DNA from: an uncultured Acetatifactor sp.
GTDB taxonomy: Bacteria > Bacillota > Clostridia > Lachnospirales > Lachnospiraceae
NCBI GenBank assembly: GCA_910578215.1
Contig: CAJTPH010000003.1
Span: 62,001 to 126,000 of the forward strand
DNA: 64,000 nt
Direction of reading: 5' to 3'
Position 1 is the first letter of the stretch. Every line of letters begins with the position of its first letter. The notes under the pieces are model-generated. The model had not been told where the DNA came from and ran no database searches. It saw only the letters and a program-made list of their open reading frames with translations. Position numbers and translations under genes: made by a program. Shown here piece after piece: positions 44,669-53,383 of this stretch.

Positions 44669-45943
44669 TTAAGAGCTTTGAGATATTTGAGATTGATACG
44701 CTGTGGGCAGACTGATTTTTACCTCAAGACCATTTTCGTGATTCTGCAAAGCCACTGTTCCGCCCATTTCCCCGATTATGTATTTAACGATATAAAGCCC
44801 CAGCCCGGCGCCCTGTTCGCCGCCGCAGTTGGTTCCGCGATAGAACTTGTCAAAAACAAACGGCATATTTTCATCGGGGATGCCGCCGCCGTAATCGCGA
44901 AAATGCAGCACAACGCTTTCTTTCTCTCTTGTGAAAAATACATCTATATCCGTTTTTGCATACTTTCTGGCGTTGTTTATAATGTTGTCGCAAACCTGAG
45001 TAAATCTGTTTTTGTCCATGTTCACAAAGGCGGTAAACCCGGGCGGGCGGAAGACCAAACTGCCGCGCTCCGCAAAAACAGTATCAGACCTTATTGCAGC
45101 TTCCACAAAAGAGCATATTTCTACCCTTTCGGAAACGATCTTAAGCTTGTCAAGATCGGAAACGGAATGTAAAAACAGGTCGTTGGTAAGGCGGGATACC
45201 TCGTCGCACTTCCTGATTATAACGCTTAAATACCTCTCGCGCTTTTCAAAGGAGCTGTCCATATTCGCGGAAAGTCCCTCCGCATACGCCCTTATGGACG
45301 CTATGGGCGTTTTGATATCGTGGGAAAGGGTCGCTATGACGGTCTTGTTGTTCTCTATCGCTTCTTTTTCGCTTGCCCGTGATTTTGTGATTTCATTCCT
45401 CATGCTGTCAAACGCCCATGTAAACTCGCCGAAATAGTTGGTTCGCTCATATTTCAGCGGGACGTCAAAATCCCCTGCGGAGATTCTTGCCGCGAAGCCC
45501 TTCATTTTATCAAAGGGCCGCAATATGGCAAAATAAATATATCCGAACGCCGTAACAAAAAACAAAACACTTACCCCGCAGAGGACGAGTATGGCGTTTA
45601 CCCCGCTTTTTTGCACCTCGGCCGTTCGCAGCTTATCCTGCAGGACAGCAATTTTTTCGTTTGCCAGCTCATAATTTCCGTTTATATTTAGCCTGCTTAT
45701 TTCGTTTAGGGCAACGATATACTCCGATCTTTCATCCTCAAAGCTTACTCTTTGCGATGAAAGCCCTTTCTCCGCTGAAAATCCCTTTTCTATGAAAAGC
45801 TTTTCTTCATTGAAAAGGCTTTCTTCATTCAAATACCTTTCTCCATTCAAAGGCTTTTCTTGATTTGTAAAATAAAAACCTGCCGAAATAAGGATTACCG
45901 CAAGCGAAAATAAAATCGTGACAAAGATAAGCCTGCCCTTCAC
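44669..45943 (-). CDS. sensor histidine kinase
   Basis: 424 residues. Membrane segments are at about 5-26 and 118-142, with a short extracellular loop between and a HAMP domain behind. The H-box is ATLSHDIKTPIASI (phosphorylated His), and the ATP domain shows NIINNARKYA, YGGGIPDENM and GAGLGLYIVK. The loop (about 30-70) is built of six-residue units of the form NEEKLF, an in-frame version of the intergenic repeat at 44437-44616. Start overlaps the response regulator stop by 4 bases (coupled). Confidence 0.92.
   Translation of the reverse strand: MKGRLIFVTILFSLAVILISAGFYFTNQEKPLNGERYLNEESLFNEEKLFIEKGFSAEKGLSSQRVSFEDERSEYIVALNEISRLNINGNYELANEKIAVLQDKLRTAEVQKSGVNAILVLCGVSVLFFVTAFGYIYFAILRPFDKMKGFAARISAGDFDVPLKYERTNYFGEFTWAFDSMRNEITKSRASEKEAIENNKTVIATLSHDIKTPIASIRAYAEGLSANMDSSFEKRERYLSVIIRKCDEVSRLTNDLFLHSVSDLDKLKIVSERVEICSFVEAAIRSDTVFAERGSLVFRPPGFTAFVNMDKNRFTQVCDNIINNARKYAKTDIDVFFTREKESVVLHFRDYGGGIPDENMPFVFDKFYRGTNCGGEQGAGLGLYIVKYIIGEMGGTVALQNHENGLEVKISLPTAYQSQISQSS
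45762..45862 (-). repeat. in-frame 18-bp repeats in the kinase sensor loop
   Basis: About six diverged 18-bp units (consensus AATGAAGAAAGCCTTTTC) encode LNEESLF, NEEKLF, IEKGF and AEKGL in a row. Confidence 0.82.
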
Positions 45944-46641
45944 TCCCCCACCTCCAGAATATATCCCACCTTATAAACCGTTTTTATGTACCTTGGCTTT
46001 GCGGGATCGTCCTCCAGCTTTTCCCGCAGCCAGCGGATATGCACCGTCAGGGTGGACGGCTCCACAAGAGAAAACGCTCCCCACACCTGGCTTAAAAGCC
46101 TGTCCTTTGCCACCGCCGTGTTTTTGTGCTCACACAAATACGCAAGCAGGTCGAATTCCCGCAAGGATAACGAAATGCTCTGCCCTTTTTTTAGAACTGT
46201 GCGGGAGGTGATATTTACGCTGATATCTCCGAATACTACGATCTTCTCATCCTCCGAAAAACCGTATGCCCGGCGGATCAGAGCATTTACTCTGGCCAAA
46301 AGCTCCTGCATGGAATAGGGCTTGGGAAGGTAATCGTCGCCGCCGATATCAAAGCCCATGATCCTGTCGGTCTCGCTTGTCCTTGCGCTGGCAAAAATAA
46401 CGGGCACGCTCGACACCCTTCTAAGCTCCCTGCAGACCTCAAACCCCGTGGTCTCCGGCAGGTTAATGTCCAGCAGAATCAGATGATATCTGTTCTGTGA
46501 CAGCATATCATAGGCCCCATTTGCATCCGCTGCGCAGCTTACCTCGTATCCGTAGCTTTCCAGCATATCACAAATAATAAACGACAGGTCCCGGTCATCG
46601 TCAACGATGAGAATGTGCTTTTTTATAACAGAGTTTTTCAT
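45940..46641 (-). CDS. OmpR-type response regulator
   Basis: 233 residues. Receiver domain with ILIVDDD, phospho-acceptor Asp in LILLDINLP (about residue 57), and Lys in YLPKPYS; C-terminal winged-helix DNA-binding domain (about 135-233) with SLREFDLLAYLCEH and TLTVHIRWLREKLE. It most likely controls the ABC transporter downstream. The gene starts 26 bases after ruvB. Confidence 0.95.
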   Translation of the reverse strand: MKNSVIKKHILIVDDDRDLSFIICDMLESYGYEVSCAADANGAYDMLSQNRYHLILLDINLPETTGFEVCRELRRVSSVPVIFASARTSETDRIMGFDIGGDDYLPKPYSMQELLARVNALIRRAYGFSEDEKIVVFGDISVNITSRTVLKKGQSISLSLREFDLLAYLCEHKNTAVAKDRLLSQVWGAFSLVEPSTLTVHIRWLREKLEDDPAKPRYIKTVYKVGYILEVGE

Positions 46642-46667
46642 TTTCAGATCTTTCCTATTTAAGGCTT

Positions 46668-47660
46668 TTATAGTGCCGGCCCAAGATGATGATAAGCAAG
46701 CTCCGTCACCACTCTGCCCCGGGGTGTGCGGTTAATAAAACCGTTTTTAATCAAGTACGGCTCATAGACGTCCTCTATGGTCCCGGCATCCTCACCGATC
46801 GCCGCAGCCAGAGTATCCAGCCCCACCGGTCCCCCGTCAAATTTCCGGATCATTGTCAAAAGCATGTTCCTGTCAATATGGTCGAGCCCCAGCTTGTCCA
46901 CGTCCATTAAATCCAGCGCCGTACGCGCCACATCCTCCGTTATGATTCCGTCGTATTTCACCTGGGCAAAATCCCTGACACGCTTCAGGATTCTGTTTGC
47001 AAGCCTGGGCGTGCCCCGGCTCCTGCGCGCCATCTCCATTGCGCCCCCCGGCTCCACGTCCACCCCCAGCACCCTTGCGGAGTGCAGAATAATGACCTGA
47101 AGCTCCTCAACGGTGTAAAATTCCAGATGGTGTATCATGCCGAATCTGTCCCGCAGGGGCGCCGTCAAAAGCCCCGCACGGGTGGTGGCGCCCACAAGGG
47201 TAAACCTTGGAAGGTCCAGGCGGACGGAACGCGCCGTGGAGCCCTTGCCGATCATAATATCGATGCAGTAATCCTCCATGGCCGGATAAAGCACCTCCTC
47301 AACCTGTCGGTTCAGGCGGTGGATCTCGTCCACAAATAGAAGGTCCCCCTCCTCCAAATTGTTAAGGATCGCCGCCATTTCCCCCGGCTTTTCTATTGCC
47401 GGACCGCTGGTAACCTTTAAATGAACCCCCATCTCGTTGGCGATAATGCCCGCAAGAGTGGTTTTTCCCAGTCCGGGCGGCCCATAAAAAAGCACATGGT
47501 CCAAGGCATCCCCGCGCTGCTTTGCCGCCGTTATATATATCTTCAGAGTTTCCTTTACCTTCGATTGACCAATATAGTCATCCAGTGTCTGAGGCCGAAG
47601 GGAGCCCTCTATCTTTACATCTTCCTCTGTAATGTTAGTCTCAATCGTTCTTCTGGGCAT
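46668..47660 (-). CDS. ruvB: Holliday junction branch migration ATPase RuvB
   Basis: 330 residues. AAA+ motor: Walker [12 protein letters not shown], Walker B DEIH, sensor GATTRAGLL, and a C-terminal winged helix with [16 protein letters not shown]. It works with RuvA (next gene upstream) and RecU (9748-10287) at recombination intermediates. Confidence 0.98.
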   Translation of the reverse strand: MPRRTIETNITEEDVKIEGSLRPQTLDDYIGQSKVKETLKIYITAAKQRGDALDHVLFYGPPGLGKTTLAGIIANEMGVHLKVTSGPAIEKPGEMAAILNNLEEGDLLFVDEIHRLNRQVEEVLYPAMEDYCIDIMIGKGSTARSVRLDLPRFTLVGATTRAGLLTAPLRDRFGMIHHLEFYTVEELQVIILHSARVLGVDVEPGGAMEMARRSRGTPRLANRILKRVRDFAQVKYDGIITEDVARTALDLMDVDKLGLDHIDRNMLLTMIRKFDGGPVGLDTLAAAIGEDAGTIEDVYEPYLIKNGFINRTPRGRVVTELAYHHLGPAL

Positions 47661-47791
47661 AGTGTGGATTCCTTATAATTACGATATTTTCTATTCTTGT
47701 CTATCCCTGCAGGCCTTTACGTCCGGACGCAGCAGTTAAATCCCGGGACCTGAAGCCATGCGTAGGTACGTTTATGAGGCTTACATCCGCC

Positions 47792-48403
47792 CTAAAACAG
47801 CTTCTTAAGCGCCGCCTTTAAAACAGCGCCTGAATCCATCTCCTCGATCCCTTCTATGGTGTTGACCGCCTTAACGCTCTCCGCCTGTCCATATCCCAGA
47901 GCCACAAGCGCCTCCACGGCCTCTTTCTTCTGGGCGCTGTCCGCCGAAGCCCCTCCGGAAGCATTATAGCTGTCAATTTCCCGGCTGATCATGGTTTCGT
48001 CAATCCTGATTTTATCCTTTAATTCCAAAATCAGCCGCTCCGCAGTTCTGGCGCCGATTCCGGGCGCCTTGGAAATTGCCTTTGCATCCCCGGACATAAT
48101 TGCAAATCGCAGCGAATCCGCATCCAGCACCGAGAGGATAGCCAGCGCCCCCTTAGGCCCAATGCCGTTTACCGTGATACACTTCCTGAAGATCTCCAGG
48201 TCGTTTCTGGACAAAAAGCCAAAGAGCTGAAAGGAATCCTCCTTCACGCTTGTGTAGGTATAGAGCTTCACCGGCTCCCCAATACCCGGCAGTCTGGCAG
48301 CCGTATCCGCGGATATTTTCACATTATAGCCCACGCCCCCTACGTCAATCACGGTATTTTCATCTGTAATATCATCTATAATGCCGTTTACATACGCTAT
48401 CAT
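47792..48403 (-). CDS. ruvA: Holliday junction DNA-binding protein RuvA
   Basis: 203 residues. N-terminal OB domain (MIAYVNGIIDDI; DSFQLFGF), two helix-hairpin-helix motifs (NGIGPKGALAIL, PGIGARTAERLILELKDK) and the C-terminal domain III. It abuts the esterase gene (stop and start share a base), while 131 bases separate it from ruvB. Confidence 0.97.
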   Translation of the reverse strand: MIAYVNGIIDDITDENTVIDVGGVGYNVKISADTAARLPGIGEPVKLYTYTSVKEDSFQLFGFLSRNDLEIFRKCITVNGIGPKGALAILSVLDADSLRFAIMSGDAKAISKAPGIGARTAERLILELKDKIRIDETMISREIDSYNASGGASADSAQKKEAVEALVALGYGQAESVKAVNTIEGIEEMDSGAVLKAALKKLF

Positions 48404-49677
48404 TATTTTTCTCCTGTTACAGCAGGCAGCTGATTTCCTGCCCGAATATGACCAGGCCCGGCAAATATCCGTACCGTCAGACCATGGCGTCCTTCCTCCA
48501 GCACCGCCGTCAGGTCAGCCCGGTTCAGCCATGAAAGCTTTTTACTGTCCGTGATAATAACGGGCTTCCAGTCCTTATCTCCCCATTGGTTTACAACCTG
48601 CAGGCGGCATCTTTCGCCGTCCGTATCTATGCCGTCAAAGGCATATTCCGCCCTGACTGACCGGGTCACGCCGTCTTGACTGACCCGACGGTCAATGCCC
48701 TCCGGTATGATGGTTCCCCTGAAACAGGGGCTGTCGCAGTATCCTGTAAAATAGATATCGGAATGAGTCTCATTTCCCTGAGACGTTACTTCCGTGTGAG
48801 TAATCAGTATCTGAAAGGTCAGAATTTCCCTTCTGCCCGCCAGAAACTGTCTTATGGAGGCTATGACGGAGGCTGTCTGCGTCTCGTCGGAGCCATGTCC
48901 CATATCCCTGAAGATCTGCAGGGCACACTGCCCCTTTTCATAGGAATCCCTTGCCCTCATGGAGTAGGCATACCCCACGATGCTGTCCTCAGAGCCGTGA
49001 ATGATAAGCACCGGTCCCTTGTACCCTGTCAGTTCCAGAAACGCATCCATACCGCATGCTTCCTCATGAAACCCTTTGCCCAGAACGGTTCTTCTGCACC
49101 TTATCTCCCCGGGTACATTTTCCACATCATAGTTTGCGCCCCCAAGACAGCCCCTTCTGGCGTGATCCGGAATGCACAGCGCCGGATAAAGCATGACCAG
49201 CTTTTCTATGGAAAATCCTTTATCCGTGGAAGAAAGACCTTCCTGACACCTTGCCGCGGCAATCCCCGACACAAAACCGCCCTGGCTTGCACCCAACAGG
49301 GTAATCCGTTCCCCGTCTATATAATCCAGGGATTTCACATAATCTATCACGGCACAAAGGTCCTCGACCTCCGAAAAAAGGCTCATATCCCTGGAATCGC
49401 CGTCGCTGTGAACCTCCGGGGCTTCTCCGATGCTCCCGCCTCCGCAGAAGCTGAAGCAGAAGGCGGCATACCCCTCCCTGCACAGCGCCTCACAGTAGAC
49501 CTCCATGCCGGTATAATTATCCGTGAAGCCATGGCTGGCAATAACGGCTGGAAGCTTACGCCCTTTCTCAAATTCGCACAGATACTGCATACCTTTTATT
49601 GTAAGATTTTCCCTCTTGCAGGTAAATTTTTCTTTCTTAGGTTTGGTATCATCATAGTGCACATGGATTCTATTCAT
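48403..49677 (-). CDS. alpha/beta hydrolase fused to a DUF3237 domain
   Basis: 424 residues. Residues 1-275 are an alpha/beta hydrolase with oxyanion region ASHGFTDNYTG, nucleophile elbow GASQGG (Ser), acid in HGSEDSIV and catalytic His in MGHGSDE: a probable carboxylesterase. Residues about 285-410 match the DUF3237 beta-barrel (TGYCDSPCFRGTIIPEGIDR, VRAEYAFDG). This combination is not one I know. It carries its own promoter (49844-49872). No signal peptide, so cytoplasmic. Confidence 0.85.
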   Translation of the reverse strand: MNRIHVHYDDTKPKKEKFTCKRENLTIKGMQYLCEFEKGRKLPAVIASHGFTDNYTGMEVYCEALCREGYAAFCFSFCGGGSIGEAPEVHSDGDSRDMSLFSEVEDLCAVIDYVKSLDYIDGERITLLGASQGGFVSGIAAARCQEGLSSTDKGFSIEKLVMLYPALCIPDHARRGCLGGANYDVENVPGEIRCRRTVLGKGFHEEACGMDAFLELTGYKGPVLIIHGSEDSIVGYAYSMRARDSYEKGQCALQIFRDMGHGSDETQTASVIASIRQFLAGRREILTFQILITHTEVTSQGNETHSDIYFTGYCDSPCFRGTIIPEGIDRRVSQDGVTRSVRAEYAFDGIDTDGERCRLQVVNQWGDKDWKPVIITDSKKLSWLNRADLTAVLEEGRHGLTVRIFAGPGHIRAGNQLPAVTGEK

Positions 49678-49843
49678 TCAGCATTCCTTTCCGCCGGGAT
49701 TTTTCCTACGGCAGACCTGATAATTTCCACTCTTTCCTCTTTCCTCCTGCCTGCCGGGGCTGCGTTATTCCGCCGTTTTGCAGACGGGCTATCATAACCG
49801 CTTTAGCGCCTTTCCGGTCTCCCCTGCTGCGGCCTCCGGACAA

Positions 49844-49872
49844 AGTATACCACATCCGAACATATGTTTCAA
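49844..49872 (-). promoter_or_regulatory. promoter of the hydrolase gene
   Basis: Minus strand TTGAAA (49867-49872), 17 bases, TATACT (49844-49849). It overlaps the end of the MATE gene and gives a leader of about 160 bases. Confidence 0.72.
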
Positions 49873-51305
49873 CTGTTTTTTGCCTGAAGCCGCCAATAAA
49901 CCACTGCAAAGCACAGCATATGCACCAGAAAGGTCAGCGCCCAGCTGATGGGATAGGATATATACAGGCATTCCAAAAAGGGATATTTCTGAAAAACGGT
50001 ATAAATCCAGACGACCCTGAACAGGCAGGCGCCTGTCAGGGACACCAGCATGGGCATCACGGCATAGCCCATTCCCCTCAGAACGCCCACTGCCACATCC
50101 ATCATACCGCAGAGGAAATAGGTCAAACAGATATAGCGCATCCGCAGAATGCCGTAGCCTATGACCTCCTGATCCGGAGAATAGAGCTTGAGAAACGTCC
50201 CGGAAAAAAGGTAGGCGGCATTTCCCAACAGCAGCCCCACCGCCACCACAAGGACCTGGCAGATCAGCATTACCCTGCCCACTCTTTTATACTGCCTTGC
50301 GCCGTAGTTCTGCCCTGTGAAGCTGATGGCAGACTGATGCAGGGCGTTCATGGAGGTATAAACAAAACCCTCAAGATTGCTGCCCGCCGTGTTTCCCGCC
50401 ATGGCGATGGAGCCAAAGCTGTTGACGGAGGACTGAATCAGCACATTTGAGATCGAAAACAAAGCGCCCTGGAGCCCTGCCGGAACGCCGATCCTCACCA
50501 TGCGTACCAGCTTGTCCGGCACTATTTTTATCCCCTTTAGAACAAGCCTGTACACGGCGTCGGTCTTAATCAGGCAGCGCAGTACCAGCACTGCGGAAAT
50601 AGCCTGGGATACCACGGTTGCAGCCGCCACGCCCGCGACTCCCATATGAAATACGATCACAAACAAAAGGTTCAAAAGCACATTGACAACGCCTGCAATA
50701 AGCAGGAAATAGAGCGGTCTCTTTGTGTCTCCCACCGCCCTCAGCACGGCGCTGCCGAAGTTATACGCCATCATAAAGGGCATTCCCCCAAAATAGATGC
50801 GCATATAAAGCACGGAATGATTGATGACGTCATCCGGCGTCTCCATCAGGGTCAGCGCCGGCTTTGACACGAGAAATCCCACAAAAATCAAAATGATGCC
50901 GCCCACAACGGAGGTCGCCACCGCGGTTTGCACCGTGCTTTTCAGTTCCTCCTTCTGCCCTGCCCCGTAATACCTCGCCACAAGGACATTAGCGCCCACG
51001 GACAGACCGATAAACAGGTTCACGATCAGGTTGGTCAGGGAGCTGGTGGAGCCCACAGCCGCCAGCGCCTGTTTCCCCGCAAAGCGTCCCGCCACGGCAA
51101 TATCCGCCGCATTAAACAGAAGCTGCAGCACCCCGGACAGCATCAGGGGTATATAAAATATCAGAATTTTCCCCAGAAGCGGTCCGCTGCACATGTCTAT
51201 TTCGTATTTGCCCGCTCTGCCTCTTTTTTGCCCTGCCATTTCAGGCTCTTTATTTTTTTCTTCAATTGATTCAGAATTTAATTGGTATTCCTTTATTTCT
51301 TTCAT
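49869..51305 (-). CDS. MATE family efflux transporter
   Basis: 478 residues with about 12 membrane segments: SGPLLGKILIFYIPLMLSGVLQLLF, ADIAVAGRFAGKQALAAVG. A polar, charged 40-residue N-terminus precedes the first segment. A second start (codon 23) is possible, but the first ATG has GGGAG. It is about 80 bases downstream of leuD, behind a hairpin. Only distantly similar to the other MATE (1912-3261). Substrate unknown. Confidence 0.9.
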   Translation of the reverse strand: MKEIKEYQLNSESIEEKNKEPEMAGQKRGRAGKYEIDMCSGPLLGKILIFYIPLMLSGVLQLLFNAADIAVAGRFAGKQALAAVGSTSSLTNLIVNLFIGLSVGANVLVARYYGAGQKEELKSTVQTAVATSVVGGIILIFVGFLVSKPALTLMETPDDVINHSVLYMRIYFGGMPFMMAYNFGSAVLRAVGDTKRPLYFLLIAGVVNVLLNLLFVIVFHMGVAGVAAATVVSQAISAVLVLRCLIKTDAVYRLVLKGIKIVPDKLVRMVRIGVPAGLQGALFSISNVLIQSSVNSFGSIAMAGNTAGSNLEGFVYTSMNALHQSAISFTGQNYGARQYKRVGRVMLICQVLVVAVGLLLGNAAYLFSGTFLKLYSPDQEVIGYGILRMRYICLTYFLCGMMDVAVGVLRGMGYAVMPMLVSLTGACLFRVVWIYTVFQKYPFLECLYISYPISWALTFLVHMLCFAVVYWRLQAKNS

Positions 51306-51334
51306 ATTTTACCGGCTCCCTGCCAACACAGCAA

Positions 51335-51362
51335 ACCCCTCAGCACTTGTGATGCGAGGGGT
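51335..51362 (-). terminator. hairpin after leuCD
   Basis: ACCCCTC/GAGGGGT with an inner GCA/TGC stem, followed on the minus strand by only TTTGC. A terminator or an mRNA-stabilising hairpin. Confidence 0.55.
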
Positions 51363-51385
51363 CTGACGGTCTTTTACTGCAATAT

Positions 51386-51874
51386 TTATTTTTTATCGTT
51401 AATGGAATTGATCAGCCCCTCGGCGGAGATAATCTTCTGCATGAACTCAGGGAATGCCTGACCCTGAAAGGAGGTGCCCCTGGTCACGTTGGTTATGACG
51501 CCCGTATCAAAGTTCACCTCCACCTCATCCCCGGCTTCAATACCCCTGCTCGCTTCCGGGCATTCCACGATGGGCAGCCCGATATTGATGGCATTGCGGT
51601 AAAAGATTCTGGCGAAGGTCTCCGCGATGACGCAGCTTACGCCCGCCGCCTTGATGGCAATGGGAGCGTGCTCCCGGGAGGAGCCGCAGCCAAAGTTCTT
51701 CTCCGCCACAATGATATCACCCTTTTTCACCCTTTTGATAAAATCCTTGTCTATATCCTCCATACAGTGCCCGGCAAGCTCTGCAGGGTCGGATGAATTC
51801 AAATATCTTGCCGGAATAATGACATCCGTGTCAACATTGTCGCCATATTTAAAAACCGTACCTTTTGCGTTCAT
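51386..51874 (-). CDS. leuD: 3-isopropylmalate dehydratase small subunit
   Basis: 162 residues. The aconitase swivel domain carries [13 protein letters not shown] and the substrate loop [13 protein letters not shown]. With LeuC it isomerises 2-isopropylmalate to 3-isopropylmalate in leucine synthesis. The start is 22 bases after leuC. leuA and leuB are not in the window. Confidence 0.97.
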   Translation of the reverse strand: MNAKGTVFKYGDNVDTDVIIPARYLNSSDPAELAGHCMEDIDKDFIKRVKKGDIIVAEKNFGCGSSREHAPIAIKAAGVSCVIAETFARIFYRNAINIGLPIVECPEASRGIEAGDEVEVNFDTGVITNVTRGTSFQGQAFPEFMQKIISAEGLINSINDKK

Positions 51875-51896
51875 TTTCTTTACCTCTCTTTTTGAT

Positions 51897-53165
51897 TTAC
51901 AGCTCCTCCGGCGAGGATATCACACCCGTCACCGCGCTTGCCGCCGCTACCGCAGGGCTTGCCAGATAAATTTCAGACGAAACATGCCCCATGCGTCCCA
52001 CAAAGTTGCGGTTTGTGGTGGAAACACAGCGCTCGCCCTCCGCAAGGATGCCCATGTAGCCTCCAAGACAGGGACCGCAGGTAGGGGTGCTGACAATGGC
52101 TCCCGCCTCTATAAATATCTTGAGCAGCCCTTCTTCCATTGCCTGCAGATAGATTGCCTGTGTGGCGGGAATCACGATACAGCGCATGCCCCCGGCAATA
52201 TGGCGTCCTCTCAAAACCTCCGCGGCAGTTCTCAGGTCGTCCAGACGCCCGTTGGTGCAGGACCCGATAACCACCTGATCGATCTTTATCTTATCCATCC
52301 TTCCGATCTCGTCGATGGTATGGGTATTCTCCGGAAGGTGAGGGAACGCCACGGTAGGGCGCAGCGCCCCCAGGTCGATGGTATACTCCGCGTCATAAAC
52401 CGCATCGGCATCCGCCTCGAACACCCTGTAATTTCTTTTTGAATGGTCCTTCATATAGCTTACAGCCAGCTCGTCTACGGGGAAAATACCGTTCTTTCCG
52501 CCCGCCTCGATGGCCATATTCGCAATGGTAAAACGGTCGTCCATGGAAAGGTTCGCGATTCCGTCCCCCACAAACTCCATGGATTTGTAAAGCGCGCCGT
52601 CCACTCCGATCATTCCGATAATGTGCAGGATCACGTCCTTGCCGCTGACCCACTTGGCGGGCTTTCCGGTAAGGTTAAATTTAATCGCCGAGGGCACCTT
52701 GAACCAGGCTTTTCCGGTGGCCATTCCCGCCGCCATGTCGGTGCTTCCTACTCCGGTGGAAAATGCGCCCAGCGCACCGTATGTACAGGTGTGGGAATCC
52801 GCGCCGATAATAACGTCTCCGGCTACGGTGAGCCCCTTTTCAGGCAGAAGCGCATGCTCTATGCCCATCTCTCCCACCTCAAAATAGTTTGTTATTTCGT
52901 TTCTGCGCGCAAATTCCCTGACACATTTGCAGTGCTCCGCGGATTTAATGTCCTTGTTGGGCACGAAATGGTCAGGGACCAGCGCAATCTTATCCTTGTC
53001 AAATACACCCTTTACGGCAAATTTGTCCATCTCCTTGATTGCCACGGGACTCGTAATATCGTTTCCAAGCACCAGATCCAGATTTGCCTCGATCAGCTGG
53101 CCCGCTTCCACTTTCTCAAGCCCTGCTGCCGCGGCAAGGATCTTTTGTGTCATTGTCATTCCCAT
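51897..53165 (-). CDS. leuC: 3-isopropylmalate dehydratase large subunit
   Basis: 422 residues. The [4Fe-4S] ligands lie in VIGSCTNGR and [11 protein letters not shown], with [18 protein letters not shown] upstream. The start [10 protein letters not shown] is the usual one; the longer frame start at 53177 touches its own ribosome site. A promoter (53335-53363), a folded leader and three short repeats precede it. Confidence 0.96.
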   Translation of the reverse strand: MGMTMTQKILAAAAGLEKVEAGQLIEANLDLVLGNDITSPVAIKEMDKFAVKGVFDKDKIALVPDHFVPNKDIKSAEHCKCVREFARRNEITNYFEVGEMGIEHALLPEKGLTVAGDVIIGADSHTCTYGALGAFSTGVGSTDMAAGMATGKAWFKVPSAIKFNLTGKPAKWVSGKDVILHIIGMIGVDGALYKSMEFVGDGIANLSMDDRFTIANMAIEAGGKNGIFPVDELAVSYMKDHSKRNYRVFEADADAVYDAEYTIDLGALRPTVAFPHLPENTHTIDEIGRMDKIKIDQVVIGSCTNGRLDDLRTAAEVLRGRHIAGGMRCIVIPATQAIYLQAMEEGLLKIFIEAGAIVSTPTCGPCLGGYMGILAEGERCVSTTNRNFVGRMGHVSSEIYLASPAVAAASAVTGVISSPEEL

Positions 53166-53186
53166 ACTGCTTACCATATCCTTTCA

Positions 53187-53229
53187 CAATGAATCTTCGA
53201 CTCATGAATCTTCGCTTCATGAATCTTTG
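53187..53229 (-). repeat. three short repeats before the leuC ribosome site
   Basis: Three units of 14-15 bp with core AAGATTCATGA (minus strand) directly precede the leuC ribosome site, which looks like a fourth, altered unit. Confidence 0.75.
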
Positions 53230-53334
53230 CATCTGTCGAATATTTCACATTGCGGCGGGCTGCCCTGAAATACTTCCGCACAGCCCTTAAGTCGCCGCCT
53301 TAGGCTATTTATCATAGCCTGGAACCATGAAAGT
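53229..53334 (-). promoter_or_regulatory. folded leader of leuCD
   Basis: The transcript begins with hairpin AGGCTAT/ATAGCCT, then a larger G+C-rich stem (GGCGGC with GCCGCC; GGGCTG with CAGCCC). No T-box motif and no terminator T-run were seen, so a role in mRNA stability or an unknown control is possible. Confidence 0.45.
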
Positions 53335-53363
53335 ATCATAGCACAGTTTTGGGCATTGTTCAA
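53335..53363 (-). promoter_or_regulatory. promoter of leuCD
   Basis: Minus strand TTGAAC (53358-53363), 17 bases, TATGAT (53335-53340). Confidence 0.78.
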
Positions 53364-53383
53364 ATACAAGTTATTGATTTTTG

